Source: Planctomycetota bacterium (GTDB lineage: Bacteria; Planctomycetota; Phycisphaerae; Phycisphaerales; UBA1924). From it: a stretch of DNA of 64,000 bases. A program made the translations under genes and the position numbers. Below, piece by piece: positions 57,701-64,000 of this stretch; within the stretch, counting starts at the first letter, position 1; every line of letters starts with the position of its first letter. Under the pieces are notes generated by a model that was not told the origin of the DNA, searched no databases, and saw only the letters and a list, made by a program, of their open reading frames with translations. The DNA lies in assembly GCA_017303555.1 (NCBI GenBank), contig JAFLCN010000001.1, positions 62,001-126,000 on the forward strand, read 5' to 3'.

Positions 57701-57874
57701 GGGTTCGTCGACGATTCCGATTTCATTGTCTTCGTCGCGGCGTACAACATCCTCGACTGCGCCGATCCCGGCATGGCGGTGGGCTGCCCCGCCGACCTCG
57801 ATTTGAGCGGCGCCGTCGACGACGCCGACTTTGTGATCTTCCTCGGTGCGTACAACCAGCTTCTTTGCCCCTGA
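51722..57874 (+). CDS. Giant secreted modular beta-solenoid-like protein with Ig-like domain and dockerin-like tail
   Basis: The 2050-residue protein has a signal peptide (cleavage near LAA-TT, about residue 21), seven long modules of about 220-285 residues, an Ig-like domain (about 1898-1984; YRWRRNLVPL, DAGFYDCVVSNACGS) and a dockerin-like tail (DLNADGFVDDSDF, DLDLSGAVDDADF). Modules are rich in Gly, Thr and Ser with strand-turn units such as LGGTWTNxG and IxNGLTL, like large adhesins and right-handed beta-helices. Most modules carry a cluster of three cysteines. GGAG lies before the ATG at 51722. A carboxypeptidase with the same tail follows 12 bases later. Confidence 0.88.
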   Translation: MTLRLTLAILISAFATTASLAATTLTWTGAGDNKTFSSASNWSPAMTPDATTDCVIPAGAAVIQFGGVSTVRSLTVARDITLNSCNYLTLTNGLVIQAGVTVTLDQSSGCIALAFSGGPQSISGNGTVFLKNSGIGNPSSLLNVYNGADLRIESGITVRIGPGTGKILIGVNTGCRLTNAGLLTLPTSKSLSIVGSGFFENSGTIQAIASRIELLTPTWLNSGTISLNSGTVMLGGTYTSWGNVTKTGASLIELAGRYLTTQVQASSATGDLALAGVELTNATISSIDGARVVSKNVSTLDGCTVLSDLEINCGTWIIRNNLTLNSKLTIRSISSCGDTLRFEGATQSLAGSGRIELLDTATLKIAVDPGCDATLSESIPVLCNASAGKVSSVFATIASGATFRLRTPLTLQGGTLSIAGAGKFINETQLNMPTGGTMVIAGTPWENTGTIAAVDATVTLGGAYSTFANFSRLGGSLTLSGSYSGALLETVPTIGPVLLRNFSASNAVLLPSGGSTITIAESVALQACTLAGPAQISSCGSLTITSGLTFANSARLTVARTPNNCPSDAIQFSGGIQLLSGTGDIFLTTDDPAAVHLTNSAVVTIGPGVALRRGSGSNGVLGVTIDAGCRLINQGLIESSSAGSTLSFQGAGALENSGIIDISAGTIKLLNSSWSSTGQVKLAGAGSLVLQGSPAWLASIEKNGGTVSLTGLTSGGVVETNDAIGDIAIDSVTLTGTTLRTTGAAKFIFSGHNEKILDACTVDGAIEVTNGAELKVRNNLELLAGSNVNIYTATSGTGTPKMTFQNAAQLLKGTGTINAGSGVIATTMPLQIEPGIVIQTVARGIGNSISFAIGASGPLVNYGTIRNNSPERYLYSESGSASKFDNRGVFETSSSITWRVKEWANSGIIRCSTGADFYLQGAFSNPGTIEKTGGRLTLAGQCTAVSLDCSAMGGDVLLRDLSCTGTVLTGSAAGRPVLRDEVTLDACIFSGEIAVSTECSNVRITNGLSLASAYVTFLNDGNCGPASTFHLFGSPQTIDGTGTIEIRGLTFVAEGPATLGPGVELLSQSTVSLSTDQIGHSSGSSLTSYATITMNRAQATMNLGGTAFVNLGKIRVLAGTINLTTNGSMGDVTVAPGGKLSVSGNYSIDAPLNIGPGGSLSLGGTWTNNSIVSVTDAPLTLGGTWTNAGTITALNSSITIGGTPVQEGNLQFTNSPRTYTGTYKGSLIAATPETGDIKLSSATLTGTTLRTSGGARFIFQGSSNTFNSCTIENDLTFDLCNSLNVNDALTLVGGARLIFSGCSSTPLILSGATTTVSGTGGLVFRGTAPVVTVQLLGVANAIFSEGISVSFPADATTSTLRFATSPSGTIVLRGLLSLERPFGSTAFQAGFSNQGVIDLRSGSLAITNLLGPIGNIAIAPGASLVLDGTYTINQDLAFSNGGSLSLAGTWSNSAQISMDGGPLTLGGTWTNSGSLHVANSLWTIGGTYSSLGSYTSSGNSLAYAGNYPFPSLIADASTGDILLLNINLKNARLEARDAARLVVGAGSTLGLDNCTIASDLTLNSCSAATISNGLTLENNATLILKNRTCTKTSLAFTGPEQTIGGTGRILIADPASVADFQVAGTCLKVNIGSGVSLVCKPPAGGPNASISVSGGRTLTNRGLISCQFSGTFSITGTGTFSNEATVESVSGTFSINPTTISNYTAPNSTLSGGTWRAINGSLTLGTRSIVQLAPNTTLRLQGTSITTPTLAQLSQNAGTLSLQGRTLITSAPFTNTGILELNPGSAIDAAAGITLSPSGTVRLNLGSPQAAAIRAGSSLVLGGSLSVGVLSGPAPEPGSLLASFASADAISGSFASACFDPNPQSIGVSVLLNPPTGLPPQATLDLLFNTDGGTLPSIQTQPSNTSAQPDAHFSVAAAPVLVQYRWRRNLVPLTDGPTGSGSTIVGSETADLSVHLAHASDAGFYDCVVSNACGSTISQAAELRVCPGDLNADGFVDDSDFIVFVAAYNILDCADPGMAVGCPADLDLSGAVDDADFVIFLGAYNQLLCP
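51950..56570 (+). repeat. Seven modular repeats within the giant secreted protein
   Basis: A recurring core (CT, about 11-13 residues, C, then IxNGLTL, a strand, C, and FxGxxQxxxGTG) begins near 51959, 52621, 53293, 53990, 54671, 55518 and 56371. The period is about 660-850 bases. The fourth copy has lost two of the three cysteines. Copies differ a lot, so duplication is old or selection is strong for divergence. Confidence 0.75.
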
Positions 57875-57886
57875 TGGAGCCGATCG

Positions 57887-59350
57887 ATGCCCCGTCCACG
57901 CCGGACTTTCCGAGCTTCCACCGCGGCCCGCGTGCTCGCACTCTTCACGTGCGCCGGCGTCGCATCCGCCGCCGCCAATCCGAATTTCGGCCCGGTGCCG
58001 TTGGATGAGCCGCACGACGGCTTCACCGTTGTTCGCGCCCGACTCAACTCCACGCGCGACGCCCGGCTGGTCGAATCACTCGCCCGCGACCGCTGGTCGT
58101 GCGGTGCCGGCGCACGCCGCGAAGCCGATTTCGAGATTCGCCGGACCGACCTTTCCCTTCTCGATGCGGGCGGCATCCGCTATCAGATCGTCGTCCCCGA
58201 TGTCGGCGAATTGCTCCGCGCCGATGAAGCCTCGCGCGTCGGCGTGTTTCAGGATCGTGGATTCTTTGATGAGTTCCAGGATTACGCCGGCATCAGCGGC
58301 TATGTGAACTCGCTGGTCTCCGCCTATCCCGCCTTTGCGCGGCGCGCTTCGCTCGGCTTGTCGCTCCAATCTCGCGAGATCTTTGCTCTCCGGCTCACCA
58401 GCCCGGTGCCCGCGATCGGCGCATCGCCCCGAAAGCCGGTCGTTGTCATCACCAGCCTTCAGCACGCCCGTGAGTGGATCACGCCCATGGGCACGCTCTT
58501 CACCGCGACCAGGATGTTGGAGACGTACGAGTCAGACAGCCGCGTCCGCGCCGCCCTCGATCGCTTCGAGATCGTCTTTGTCCCGATGTGCAACCCCGAC
58601 GGCTATGCGATGACATGGGGCGGCAGTCGCCTCTGGAGAAAGAACGCCCGCGCCAGCACCACCGGAGTCGGCTCGATTTTCGGTGTCGACAACAATCGCA
58701 ACTGGAGCGTCGGCTGGGGCCTCAATTCCGGTTCGAGTTCTTCAACCGGCAGCGAGGAATACCGGGGAACCGCCGCGTTCTCCGAGCCCGAGAATCAGGT
58801 CATCGCAAACTACGCATTGCTCACACCCAAGGTTGTCGCCTGGCTTGATGTTCACAGTTACGCCGCCAAGGCGCTCCGCACCTGGGCCTATCAGAACGCG
58901 CTCCCGCCGGGCCTGCCCACCTTCGATCGAATCGGTCACGCCATGGTCGATTCCATCTTCAGCGTCAGCGGAATCACCTATCAGTACGGCGGACCGGAGA
59001 TTCTCTATCTCGCGTCGGGCACCGCGCCCGACTGGGCCTACGGCACTTTCAATGCGCCCGCTTTCACGATCGAGTTGAACAGCCCGAGCGGCGGCTTCGT
59101 CCCCCCGGCCTCGTCCATCATTTCGTCCGGCAACGAGGCTGCCGCGGCAATCCTCGCGTTCGTCGGGTCGCTCTGCCCCGCCGATTTCAATCTCGACGGG
59201 GCCGTCGACGATGCCGATTTTCAGCTCTTCGTCGGCCCGTACGACGCGCTCCTTGACAACGCCTGCGACCTCACAGGTGACGGCCTGACCGACGATGCAG
59301 ACTTCGGCCTCTTTGTTGCCGCGTACGACACACTTGCGTGTCCGGGCTAG
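57887..59350 (+). CDS. Secreted M14 zinc carboxypeptidase with dockerin-like tail
   Basis: The 487-residue enzyme has a signal peptide (cleavage near ASA-AA), a propeptide-like region (about 40-130), and an M14 domain with zinc ligands in QHAREW (His about 192, Glu about 195) and DVHSYA (His about 323), the substrate-binding NPDGY and NNRNW motifs, and the catalytic Glu in TIELNS (about 396). It removes C-terminal residues from peptides. The tail (DFNLDGAVDDADF, DLTGDGLTDDADF) matches the other dockerin-like proteins. GGAG precedes the ATG. It is almost certainly co-transcribed with the giant protein. Confidence 0.93.
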   Translation: MPRPRRTFRASTAARVLALFTCAGVASAAANPNFGPVPLDEPHDGFTVVRARLNSTRDARLVESLARDRWSCGAGARREADFEIRRTDLSLLDAGGIRYQIVVPDVGELLRADEASRVGVFQDRGFFDEFQDYAGISGYVNSLVSAYPAFARRASLGLSLQSREIFALRLTSPVPAIGASPRKPVVVITSLQHAREWITPMGTLFTATRMLETYESDSRVRAALDRFEIVFVPMCNPDGYAMTWGGSRLWRKNARASTTGVGSIFGVDNNRNWSVGWGLNSGSSSSTGSEEYRGTAAFSEPENQVIANYALLTPKVVAWLDVHSYAAKALRTWAYQNALPPGLPTFDRIGHAMVDSIFSVSGITYQYGGPEILYLASGTAPDWAYGTFNAPAFTIELNSPSGGFVPPASSIISSGNEAAAAILAFVGSLCPADFNLDGAVDDADFQLFVGPYDALLDNACDLTGDGLTDDADFGLFVAAYDTLACPG

Positions 59351-59424
59351 CCGTTTCTACGAGCCGGCATCATGCGAACGTTCACGATTGCTTCTTGAAC
59401 ACGGCCATCGGCCTCGCGGGCAGT

Positions 59425-60621
59425 TCACAGCCGCATCCTCGTTGATGCAACCGCGATCCCCACAAGAAGCACGCCGATCAACCCCAGGCTCACCGACAAC
59501 GTAGAAACCTGCGCCACAAACCCGATCACCGGCGGACCAACCAATCCGCCCGCGTAGCCCAGCGTCGTCATCGCCGGCAGCGCGAGATGCGCGGGCATCG
59601 ACGTCTGCTTTCCCGCGGCAGAGAACATCACCGGCACGACATTCGATGCCCCCACTCCGACCAGCACAAACCCCGCGATCGATGCCCACACCCATGGCAC
59701 GCTCACGATCACGAAAAAGCCCGCCGCGGCAATCAACCCGCCGACCACAACCACTCGCCCGGGCCCCATCGCCTGCACCACGCGATCGCCGATCAGCCTG
59801 CAAACCGTCATCGCCGACGCGAACGCGATAAACCCGATGCCCGCGTGCGCCTTGTCCATCCCGCGAACGGTGCTCAGAAAAACCGCGCCCCATTCGAGTA
59901 TGGAACCCTCTGCAAGGAAGAGCACAAAGCAGCAGCACCCGAGCACAATGACGCGCCCGTGAGGCCAGGCAAGATGCGGGCCCTGATGATCGCCGCCCCC
60001 CGCCAGCAAAGCACGTGCGCACAACACCAGCAGCACGATGGAGATCGCAACAACAGCCAGCGAGGTGTGGAAGAGCGACACGCCCGAAGAAATCAGCAGG
60101 CTGGACAGCCCCGCCCCCGCGATTCCGCCCACGCTCCACAGCCCGTGGAACCCCGACATCATCGCGCGGTTCAATTGCCGCTCAACAAGCACCGCGTGAA
60201 TGTTCATCGCGACATCGACGATCCCGAGTGCCGCGCCGAACGACAGAAGCGCCACGGCCAAGACGTCCACGCGTCCGATGATCGTGACAAGGGGCAGCAT
60301 GCACCACGCGAGCGCCAACGACCCCGCGATCACCCGCCGGCACCCCAGCTTGCTCGTCATCGCCCCAGCCAGCGGCATCGCCGCGATCGAGCCGATGCCC
60401 AGGCAAAGCAAAAGCACACCGAGCTGCCCATCACTGAGTTCGAAACGGGCCTTGATGAACGGAATCAGCGGAGCCCACGCCGCAACGCAGACGCCAGAGA
60501 GAAAAAAGATGATGCGCGTGGCGGCGGCCGAAGAAAAGAAAGTGTTGGGCGAGGCATTCGCAGTCACAACGGACTGTAATGCGTTCCAACAGGGCTTCCG
60601 TTGAAATGCGAGCGTTTCCAC
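59425..60621 (-). CDS. Major facilitator superfamily transporter
   Basis: The 398-residue protein has about twelve transmembrane helices with the MFS pattern; LGCRRVIAGS after helix 2 is the loop 2-3 region and GFHGLWSVGG lies in the fifth helix. Such transporters move small solutes; the substrate is unknown, although the fold resembles sugar-permease-like MFS proteins. Start uncertain: a GTG at 60621 gives the longest form, while a GTG at 60567, preceded by TACAGT and five bases, would remove 18 residues and fits the promoter pattern seen elsewhere. Confidence 0.88.
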   Translation of the reverse strand: METLAFQRKPCWNALQSVVTANASPNTFFSSAAATRIIFFLSGVCVAAWAPLIPFIKARFELSDGQLGVLLLCLGIGSIAAMPLAGAMTSKLGCRRVIAGSLALAWCMLPLVTIIGRVDVLAVALLSFGAALGIVDVAMNIHAVLVERQLNRAMMSGFHGLWSVGGIAGAGLSSLLISSGVSLFHTSLAVVAISIVLLVLCARALLAGGGDHQGPHLAWPHGRVIVLGCCCFVLFLAEGSILEWGAVFLSTVRGMDKAHAGIGFIAFASAMTVCRLIGDRVVQAMGPGRVVVVGGLIAAAGFFVIVSVPWVWASIAGFVLVGVGASNVVPVMFSAAGKQTSMPAHLALPAMTTLGYAGGLVGPPVIGFVAQVSTLSVSLGLIGVLLVGIAVASTRMRL

Positions 60622-60726
60622 GCGGTTCAGTCAGCTTCCGCTCGTACCTGTTTGCGTCGTCTCGCCCCCACCCCCATCAAGGCGTCGCGCCTTCGCACCC
60701 CGCGAACTTCTCGTGTGCGACCGCCG

Positions 60727-60732
60727 TAGAAT
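60727..60732 (+). promoter_or_regulatory. Putative -10 element (TAGAAT) of ssrA
   Basis: TAGAAT lies 31 bases upstream of the mature tmRNA 5' end. The position fits a short precursor trimmed by RNase P. No convincing -35 is visible. Confidence 0.35.
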
Positions 60733-60854
60733 CTCGCGACTCTGTCGGATTTCTTTGACAACCGGGGCCGATCGGTTTCGACCGTGCATGATCCGTTGGT
60801 CGTGGCGCGTCCAGGAGCATGCTGGCCTGGTAAAAAGCATGTAAAAAATTGATT

Positions 60855-60884
60855 GCTAACAGCAATTACGCTCTCGCGGCCTAA
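60855..60884 (+). CDS. tmRNA proteolysis tag (ANSNYALAA)
   Basis: Codons read Ala-Asn-Ser-Asn-Tyr-Ala-Leu-Ala-Ala-stop. With the alanine carried by tmRNA itself the tag is ten residues. The ALAA end is the classical ClpXP degron. The tag is one residue shorter than that of E. coli. Confidence 0.93.
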   Translation, partial: ANSNYALAA

Positions 60885-61046
60885 TTAGGCCTCGCATTCC
60901 CGCGTCAACGCCTGCTAGGCGCGCGAATGAAAACAGCAGGCTGGTCCCGCTCCGGTGCTACCGGGGGGCGGGATGAGAAAACTCCGGGTGCTGGACTTGC
61001 GGGGATGCTGCTGAGGCAGCCTCGCAAGTCGAGATCAATACATCAG

Positions 61047-61109
61047 CTACACGCGTAGAGGCGACCATCTGACTGTCACGGCACGGGGGTTCAATTCCCC
61101 CCGGCTCCA
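61047..61109. other. Probable left attachment site within ssrA
   Basis: The integrase gene lies directly against ssrA and its last 20 codons are antisense to the tmRNA 3' end. Mobile elements commonly integrate into this part of ssrA and restore it. The exact core cannot be set because the other end is outside the window. Confidence 0.65.
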
Positions 61110-62342
61110 TTTTTGATCGTTTGCGCTTTCATCGGACTGCGAGCGCATCCCATTGTCCGGAGTGGACATACGTTCTGCGTTCACACTTTCCACCCGAACG
61201 CTTGTCCGCTCCAGAACACTCGATTCTGCTGGTGGCTGCGCCGCATTTTGCGCCGCCTCCCGCTTCGCCACTTTGTCGAAGAGTTCGTCGGGGATGCTGT
61301 TCGCGTAGTGCCGCCCGCTCACCGTGATTGAATGCCCGATCCATCGACTCACGGCGTACTGCGGGAAAGTCTGCGCCCATTCAATCTCGCACGAGCGCCT
61401 GAGAGTCTGCCAAACGTCCGCCCACGCCGGCACGCCCGCTCTTTCCGCGATCGCGCTGAGCGTTCGGCGATTCGCCCCCACTTCCACGAGCAGCGTCTCA
61501 CCTTCGCCCGCAGCGTCGTAGCGCTCTTGCAACAGCCGCATGAGCCGGGGATCAATCGGCACGATCCGATGCTCATGACCGGGGTGTCGCTCGGTCTTCG
61601 GTGAACGAACCCGCAAGCGTGCCTTGTCGAAGTCAACGTCGGCCCAGCAGAGCAGATGAGTCTCGGAAGGGGTGCGCAGTCCAGCCAACCGAGCCAAGCC
61701 CACCAGCAGCCGCCATTCGGCGTTCGGGCACGCCGCGAGCAGCGCTTCCGTTTCCTCCGCCGTCACGAACCGGGTGTTCTTTGTCGGAGTGACTCCGCCT
61801 TTGAGGTGCGCGAACGGGGAGCGGGAAAGCACCTCATTCCGCACCGCTTCACGGAAGATCGTTTTCGCGTTGCCGCAATGCGTCTTCACCGACGCTTCGG
61901 AGAGTCCCTTGCCCTTGAGACTCTCCCGCCACGCCGCAGCATCCTCCGGGGTGATTGTGTGAATCGCCCGATCCTTCCCGAATGCGTCGAGCAACTTCTC
62001 TTGCGTCTGTTCCAGTTTCCGCCGGCTCCCCGGCTTGAGTTCTGCGCGGGATGCCATGAAGGATTCGAGCCACGCACCCAGCCCACGCCCGGAGCGTTCC
62101 TTCACCAGCCCCACCGCCGCGAGCCGCTCGTGCAGCGCGTCGTCAATGTCGGCCAGCCATTCCGATGTTTCCTTGTCGATCGGACTCCGCGTGATTGTCG
62201 CGCTGAGCAGAGCCTCAACCTTTACACGCACTTGCTCCGCGTGCCGCACTTCCACCTTGCCAAGCCGAATCGTCTTGCGCTCATCACCGATCGCAAACTG
62301 AATCCGCTTGCGTCCGTTGGGATCTCGAATCACCGTTGCCAT
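61047..62342 (-). CDS. Tyrosine recombinase (integrase) of an ssrA-integrated element
   Basis: The 431-residue recombinase has an arm-binding N-terminus, a SAM-like core-binding domain (about 82-175) and a catalytic domain. Active-site residues are Arg223 (GLRTPSE), Lys249, Arg315 (QTLRR, with Gln at the usual His), His337 (WIGHS) and Tyr346 (RHYANS). It would integrate and excise the element at ssrA. The C-terminus (from about residue 412, WSRGELNPRAV) is encoded by antisense tmRNA sequence. AAGGA lies before the ATG at 62342. Confidence 0.92.
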   Translation of the reverse strand: MATVIRDPNGRKRIQFAIGDERKTIRLGKVEVRHAEQVRVKVEALLSATITRSPIDKETSEWLADIDDALHERLAAVGLVKERSGRGLGAWLESFMASRAELKPGSRRKLEQTQEKLLDAFGKDRAIHTITPEDAAAWRESLKGKGLSEASVKTHCGNAKTIFREAVRNEVLSRSPFAHLKGGVTPTKNTRFVTAEETEALLAACPNAEWRLLVGLARLAGLRTPSETHLLCWADVDFDKARLRVRSPKTERHPGHEHRIVPIDPRLMRLLQERYDAAGEGETLLVEVGANRRTLSAIAERAGVPAWADVWQTLRRSCEIEWAQTFPQYAVSRWIGHSITVSGRHYANSIPDELFDKVAKREAAQNAAQPPAESSVLERTSVRVESVNAERMSTPDNGMRSQSDESANDQKWSRGELNPRAVTVRWSPLRV

Positions 62343-62439
62343 GTTGAAAGTTCCTTCGGGCCGATGCCCGGTTGTCTGCATGAATTATGACACAGAGAGA
62401 CACGGCGCGCCATTAGGCGCGCGTTCGGGTCTGGAGTTG

Positions 62440-63630
62440 TCACCAGCCGGGAGGAAGATCGGGGCGAACATCGCCAACATCGCCAACGTCGCCATCCTCT
62501 CCGGGTTGGCGCTCTTGGCGATCTTCTCCCGCGTCGGGCAGACTCCAGAGCCACGCGCCGGGAGCGCGAACCGTCTTCACCTTGAGCACGCCCTTTGCCC
62601 GCTCAAGCGTTCGCTTGGCGAGTCCAGCGCTCTTGGCATCGTCGAGCACAGTCCGCGCCGGCGCGCCTGCAATGCCCGCCAGCCGGTCCCGGAGCCACTC
62701 CACCGCGTCGGCCAGTGCCGAACGGTCTTCGCTCGCACCGGGGCTTGCCGCCGCCAATGCGTCGTTCGCCCGGAGCAGCACCGGCTCATCGTCGAAGACA
62801 ATCCGGGGAGGCTCGCCCGCGATCCTGAATCCAAGTCCGTTTGCTTCGGGTCCGATGTTGCTCTTCACGCACAGGAAGAGACGGCGCTGCTCATCGTCCG
62901 GATCGCGCACCACGATGTAGCCGGTCCGCGCTGCACCGACAAAGCCGATCGAGCCGGTCATTCGGTGAAGCGCATTCGCGGATGCGGACTTATTGAGATG
63001 CTGCACGAGCACCACGGCCGCGCCTGTTTGTTCCGCGATCGCCTTCAACGGTGTCAACATCGCCCGCACTTCCGCGTTTGCGTTCGCGTCGGTTCGCCCG
63101 AGGTACGCGCTGATCGGGTCGATGATGATGAGTCGGCATTGCGGCACTCGTGCGATCGCCTGCTCCAGCGCGGGCAGGTCATCCGCAAGGGAAGGATGAG
63201 CGACCGCCGCACCGGGAACGCGCCGCACCCCATCGAGCAGCACGATCCGGGAGAGGTCCGCACCGTGCGCGATCAAGCGGGGCACGAGCACGCGGGAGGG
63301 ATCGTCTTCGGCGCTGAGCCAAAGCACGCCCCCGGCTTCGCACGAGCCGCCGTCGGGCCAGGAACCGCCCGTGGAGACGATCGCCGCGATCGCCGTTGTC
63401 AGGGTGGACTTACCCAAGCCGGGATCGCCGGCGACGATGCTCAGCATGCCGCCGGGAATGCGCCCGGGCCAGAGCCACACAACTTCCTCAACCGGAATAT
63501 CCGCCGCGTTACGGAGCACGGGACCGATGCTGGTGTCACCGGGTTGAGTGGTCCGAGCACGCGCGGGACGATGTTCGCCCCGGCGCGCCGCTTCAAGCCG
63601 AGAGACTGCGCTGGTGAGGTCGATGGTCAA
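62440..63630 (-). CDS. AAA family ATPase, RepA-like (mobile element)
   Basis: The 396-residue protein has a RecA-like ATPase domain: Walker A GDPGLGKST (about residues 67-75), Walker B LIIIDPISAYLG (about 167-178), and VLVQHLNKS. It fits the RepA/AAA_25 group of hexameric helicases found in plasmids and phage-like islands, so a role in element replication is likely. The C-terminus has a slippery GDVGDVGDV stretch. The start is TTG at 63630, overlapping the upstream stop (TTGA) and preceded by GGGAGG, so the two genes are translationally coupled. Confidence 0.85.
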   Translation of the reverse strand: MTIDLTSAVSRLEAARRGEHRPARARTTQPGDTSIGPVLRNAADIPVEEVVWLWPGRIPGGMLSIVAGDPGLGKSTLTTAIAAIVSTGGSWPDGGSCEAGGVLWLSAEDDPSRVLVPRLIAHGADLSRIVLLDGVRRVPGAAVAHPSLADDLPALEQAIARVPQCRLIIIDPISAYLGRTDANANAEVRAMLTPLKAIAEQTGAAVVLVQHLNKSASANALHRMTGSIGFVGAARTGYIVVRDPDDEQRRLFLCVKSNIGPEANGLGFRIAGEPPRIVFDDEPVLLRANDALAAASPGASEDRSALADAVEWLRDRLAGIAGAPARTVLDDAKSAGLAKRTLERAKGVLKVKTVRAPGAWLWSLPDAGEDRQERQPGEDGDVGDVGDVRPDLPPGW

Positions 63631-63929
63631 GCCGCACCTCCCATCGAAGCGAAGGGAAAGAGTCGATCGTCACCCGGGCGCGAACGCGGGAGCCGGCGGT
63701 CGAGGTCTTCGGCTACCGCAAACGCGATCCGCTCATCGGTCAGAGTTCGCGCATTGAGTCGATTGGCTATGACCTGATGAAGCGTCGGTAAGTCCGCACC
63801 GTCGAGCAGACCGAATCCGAATGCCTCATGCTCTGCGCGGTCGTCGAGCAGAGCACGCACCGCCGGCGCGTACCCAATGCTCCGGGCTTTCCTTGCGAGG
63901 TCTTCGGGGTCGATGTAGAATGCTGGCAT
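63627..63929 (-). CDS. Small protein of the mobile element, unknown function
   Basis: The 100-residue protein is mostly helical (DPEDLARKARSIGYAPAVRALLDD, TLHQVIANRLNARTL). No known domain is recognised. AGGGGGGCG precedes the ATG at 63929. A TTG at 63992 is a longer alternative. Its stop overlaps the start of the ATPase gene, so it belongs to the same operon. Gene order with integrase and RepA-like ATPase suggests an accessory or regulatory role. Confidence 0.7.
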   Translation of the reverse strand: MPAFYIDPEDLARKARSIGYAPAVRALLDDRAEHEAFGFGLLDGADLPTLHQVIANRLNARTLTDERIAFAVAEDLDRRLPRSRPGDDRLFPFASMGGAA

Positions 63930-64000
63930 GGATTGTCGCCCCCCTTGCGTGTCAGCGCGTGCGGGGCTTTTCGGGGTTGGTGGAGTTCTCAAGCCGCACC

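Larger units (their letters stand above)
60764..61109 (+). ncRNA. ssrA: Transfer-messenger RNA (tmRNA)
   Basis: tmRNA rescues stalled ribosomes and tags their products for proteolysis. The 346-base RNA has the acceptor stem GGGGCCG (60764-60770) pairing with CGGCTCC (61102-61108), the TTTCGACC region near the 5' end, and the T-arm GGGGGTTCAATTCCCCC before the 3' end. The tag reading frame is at 60855-60884. The 3' CCA is not encoded; a five-T run follows and may stop transcription. The 3' 63 bases overlap the antisense integrase gene. Confidence 0.96.

Noticed and set aside
62404-62422. GCGCGCC-ATTA-GGCGCGC hairpin between the integrase and ATPase genes as a terminator
   Set aside because: No T-tract follows on either strand; it may be a structural or binding site but there is no further support.
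62308-63777. A 489-residue plus-strand frame in the mobile element
   Set aside because: It is antisense to the RepA-like ATPase, whose Walker motifs are clear, and has no recognisable motif.

Overview
The window is about 62% GC and nearly fully coding. It looks like a chromosome segment from a planctomycete of the Phycisphaerae type. The main reasons are: many large secreted proteins ending in a Cys-bounded paired DxDxDGxVDDxDF tail (GC-type dockerin-like); others ending in a PxP-hydrophobic-RRRR tail (PEP-CTERM-like); collagen-like and S74 tail-fibre-like surface proteins; a sulfatase; and double-CxxC zinc-ribbon tails on membrane proteins. This assignment is inferred from gene content. No rRNA is present to confirm it.

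Layout. 1-4.4 kb: fatty acid and phospholipid synthesis genes plsX (5' cut by the window edge), fabH, fabD, a small lipoprotein gene and fabG. 4.4-20.6 kb: mixed housekeeping genes, including a tandem pair of PEP-CTERM-like proteins, an S9 dipeptidyl-peptidase, three GNAT acetyltransferases, a lone atpD, a peroxiredoxin-like protein, a lone sucC and a trypsin-like lipoprotein. 20.6-27.5 kb: an arylsulfatase with palindromes upstream, cardiolipin synthase, a SYLF protein, an S74 tail-fibre protein and a cytochrome b. 27.9-45.6 kb: a block of exported proteins (collagen-like fibre, DUF4082, two HAF-type paralogues, a large beta-propeller, a third HAF-like protein, a stand-alone dockerin-like protein), broken by a putative HTH protein with a palindrome-rich promoter, an OmdA-like protein and a GT2 glycosyltransferase. 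45.6-60.6 kb: a YeiH-type permease, a PLP enzyme, glgB, a TlpA-like thioredoxin, a 2050-residue secreted repeat protein followed 12 bases later by a dockerin-tagged M14 carboxypeptidase, and an MFS transporter. 60.76-61.11 kb: tmRNA (ssrA). From 61.05 kb to the window end: the left end of a mobile element integrated at ssrA, with a tyrosine recombinase, an AAA/RepA-like ATPase and a small protein.

How the genes work together. The exported proteins carry one of two mutually exclusive C-terminal tails: eight have the dockerin-like tail and four the PEP-CTERM-like tail. This suggests two parallel surface-sorting or anchoring routes. A sulfatase, a carboxypeptidase, a trypsin-like lipoprotein and a periplasmic S9 peptidase suggest breakdown of sulfated glycans and proteins outside the cytoplasm.

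Promoters. A dozen genes without a Shine-Dalgarno site have a TANNNT hexamer 5-9 bases before the start codon, four of them with the identical hexamer TACGCT. This suggests widespread leaderless transcription and was used to choose several starts.
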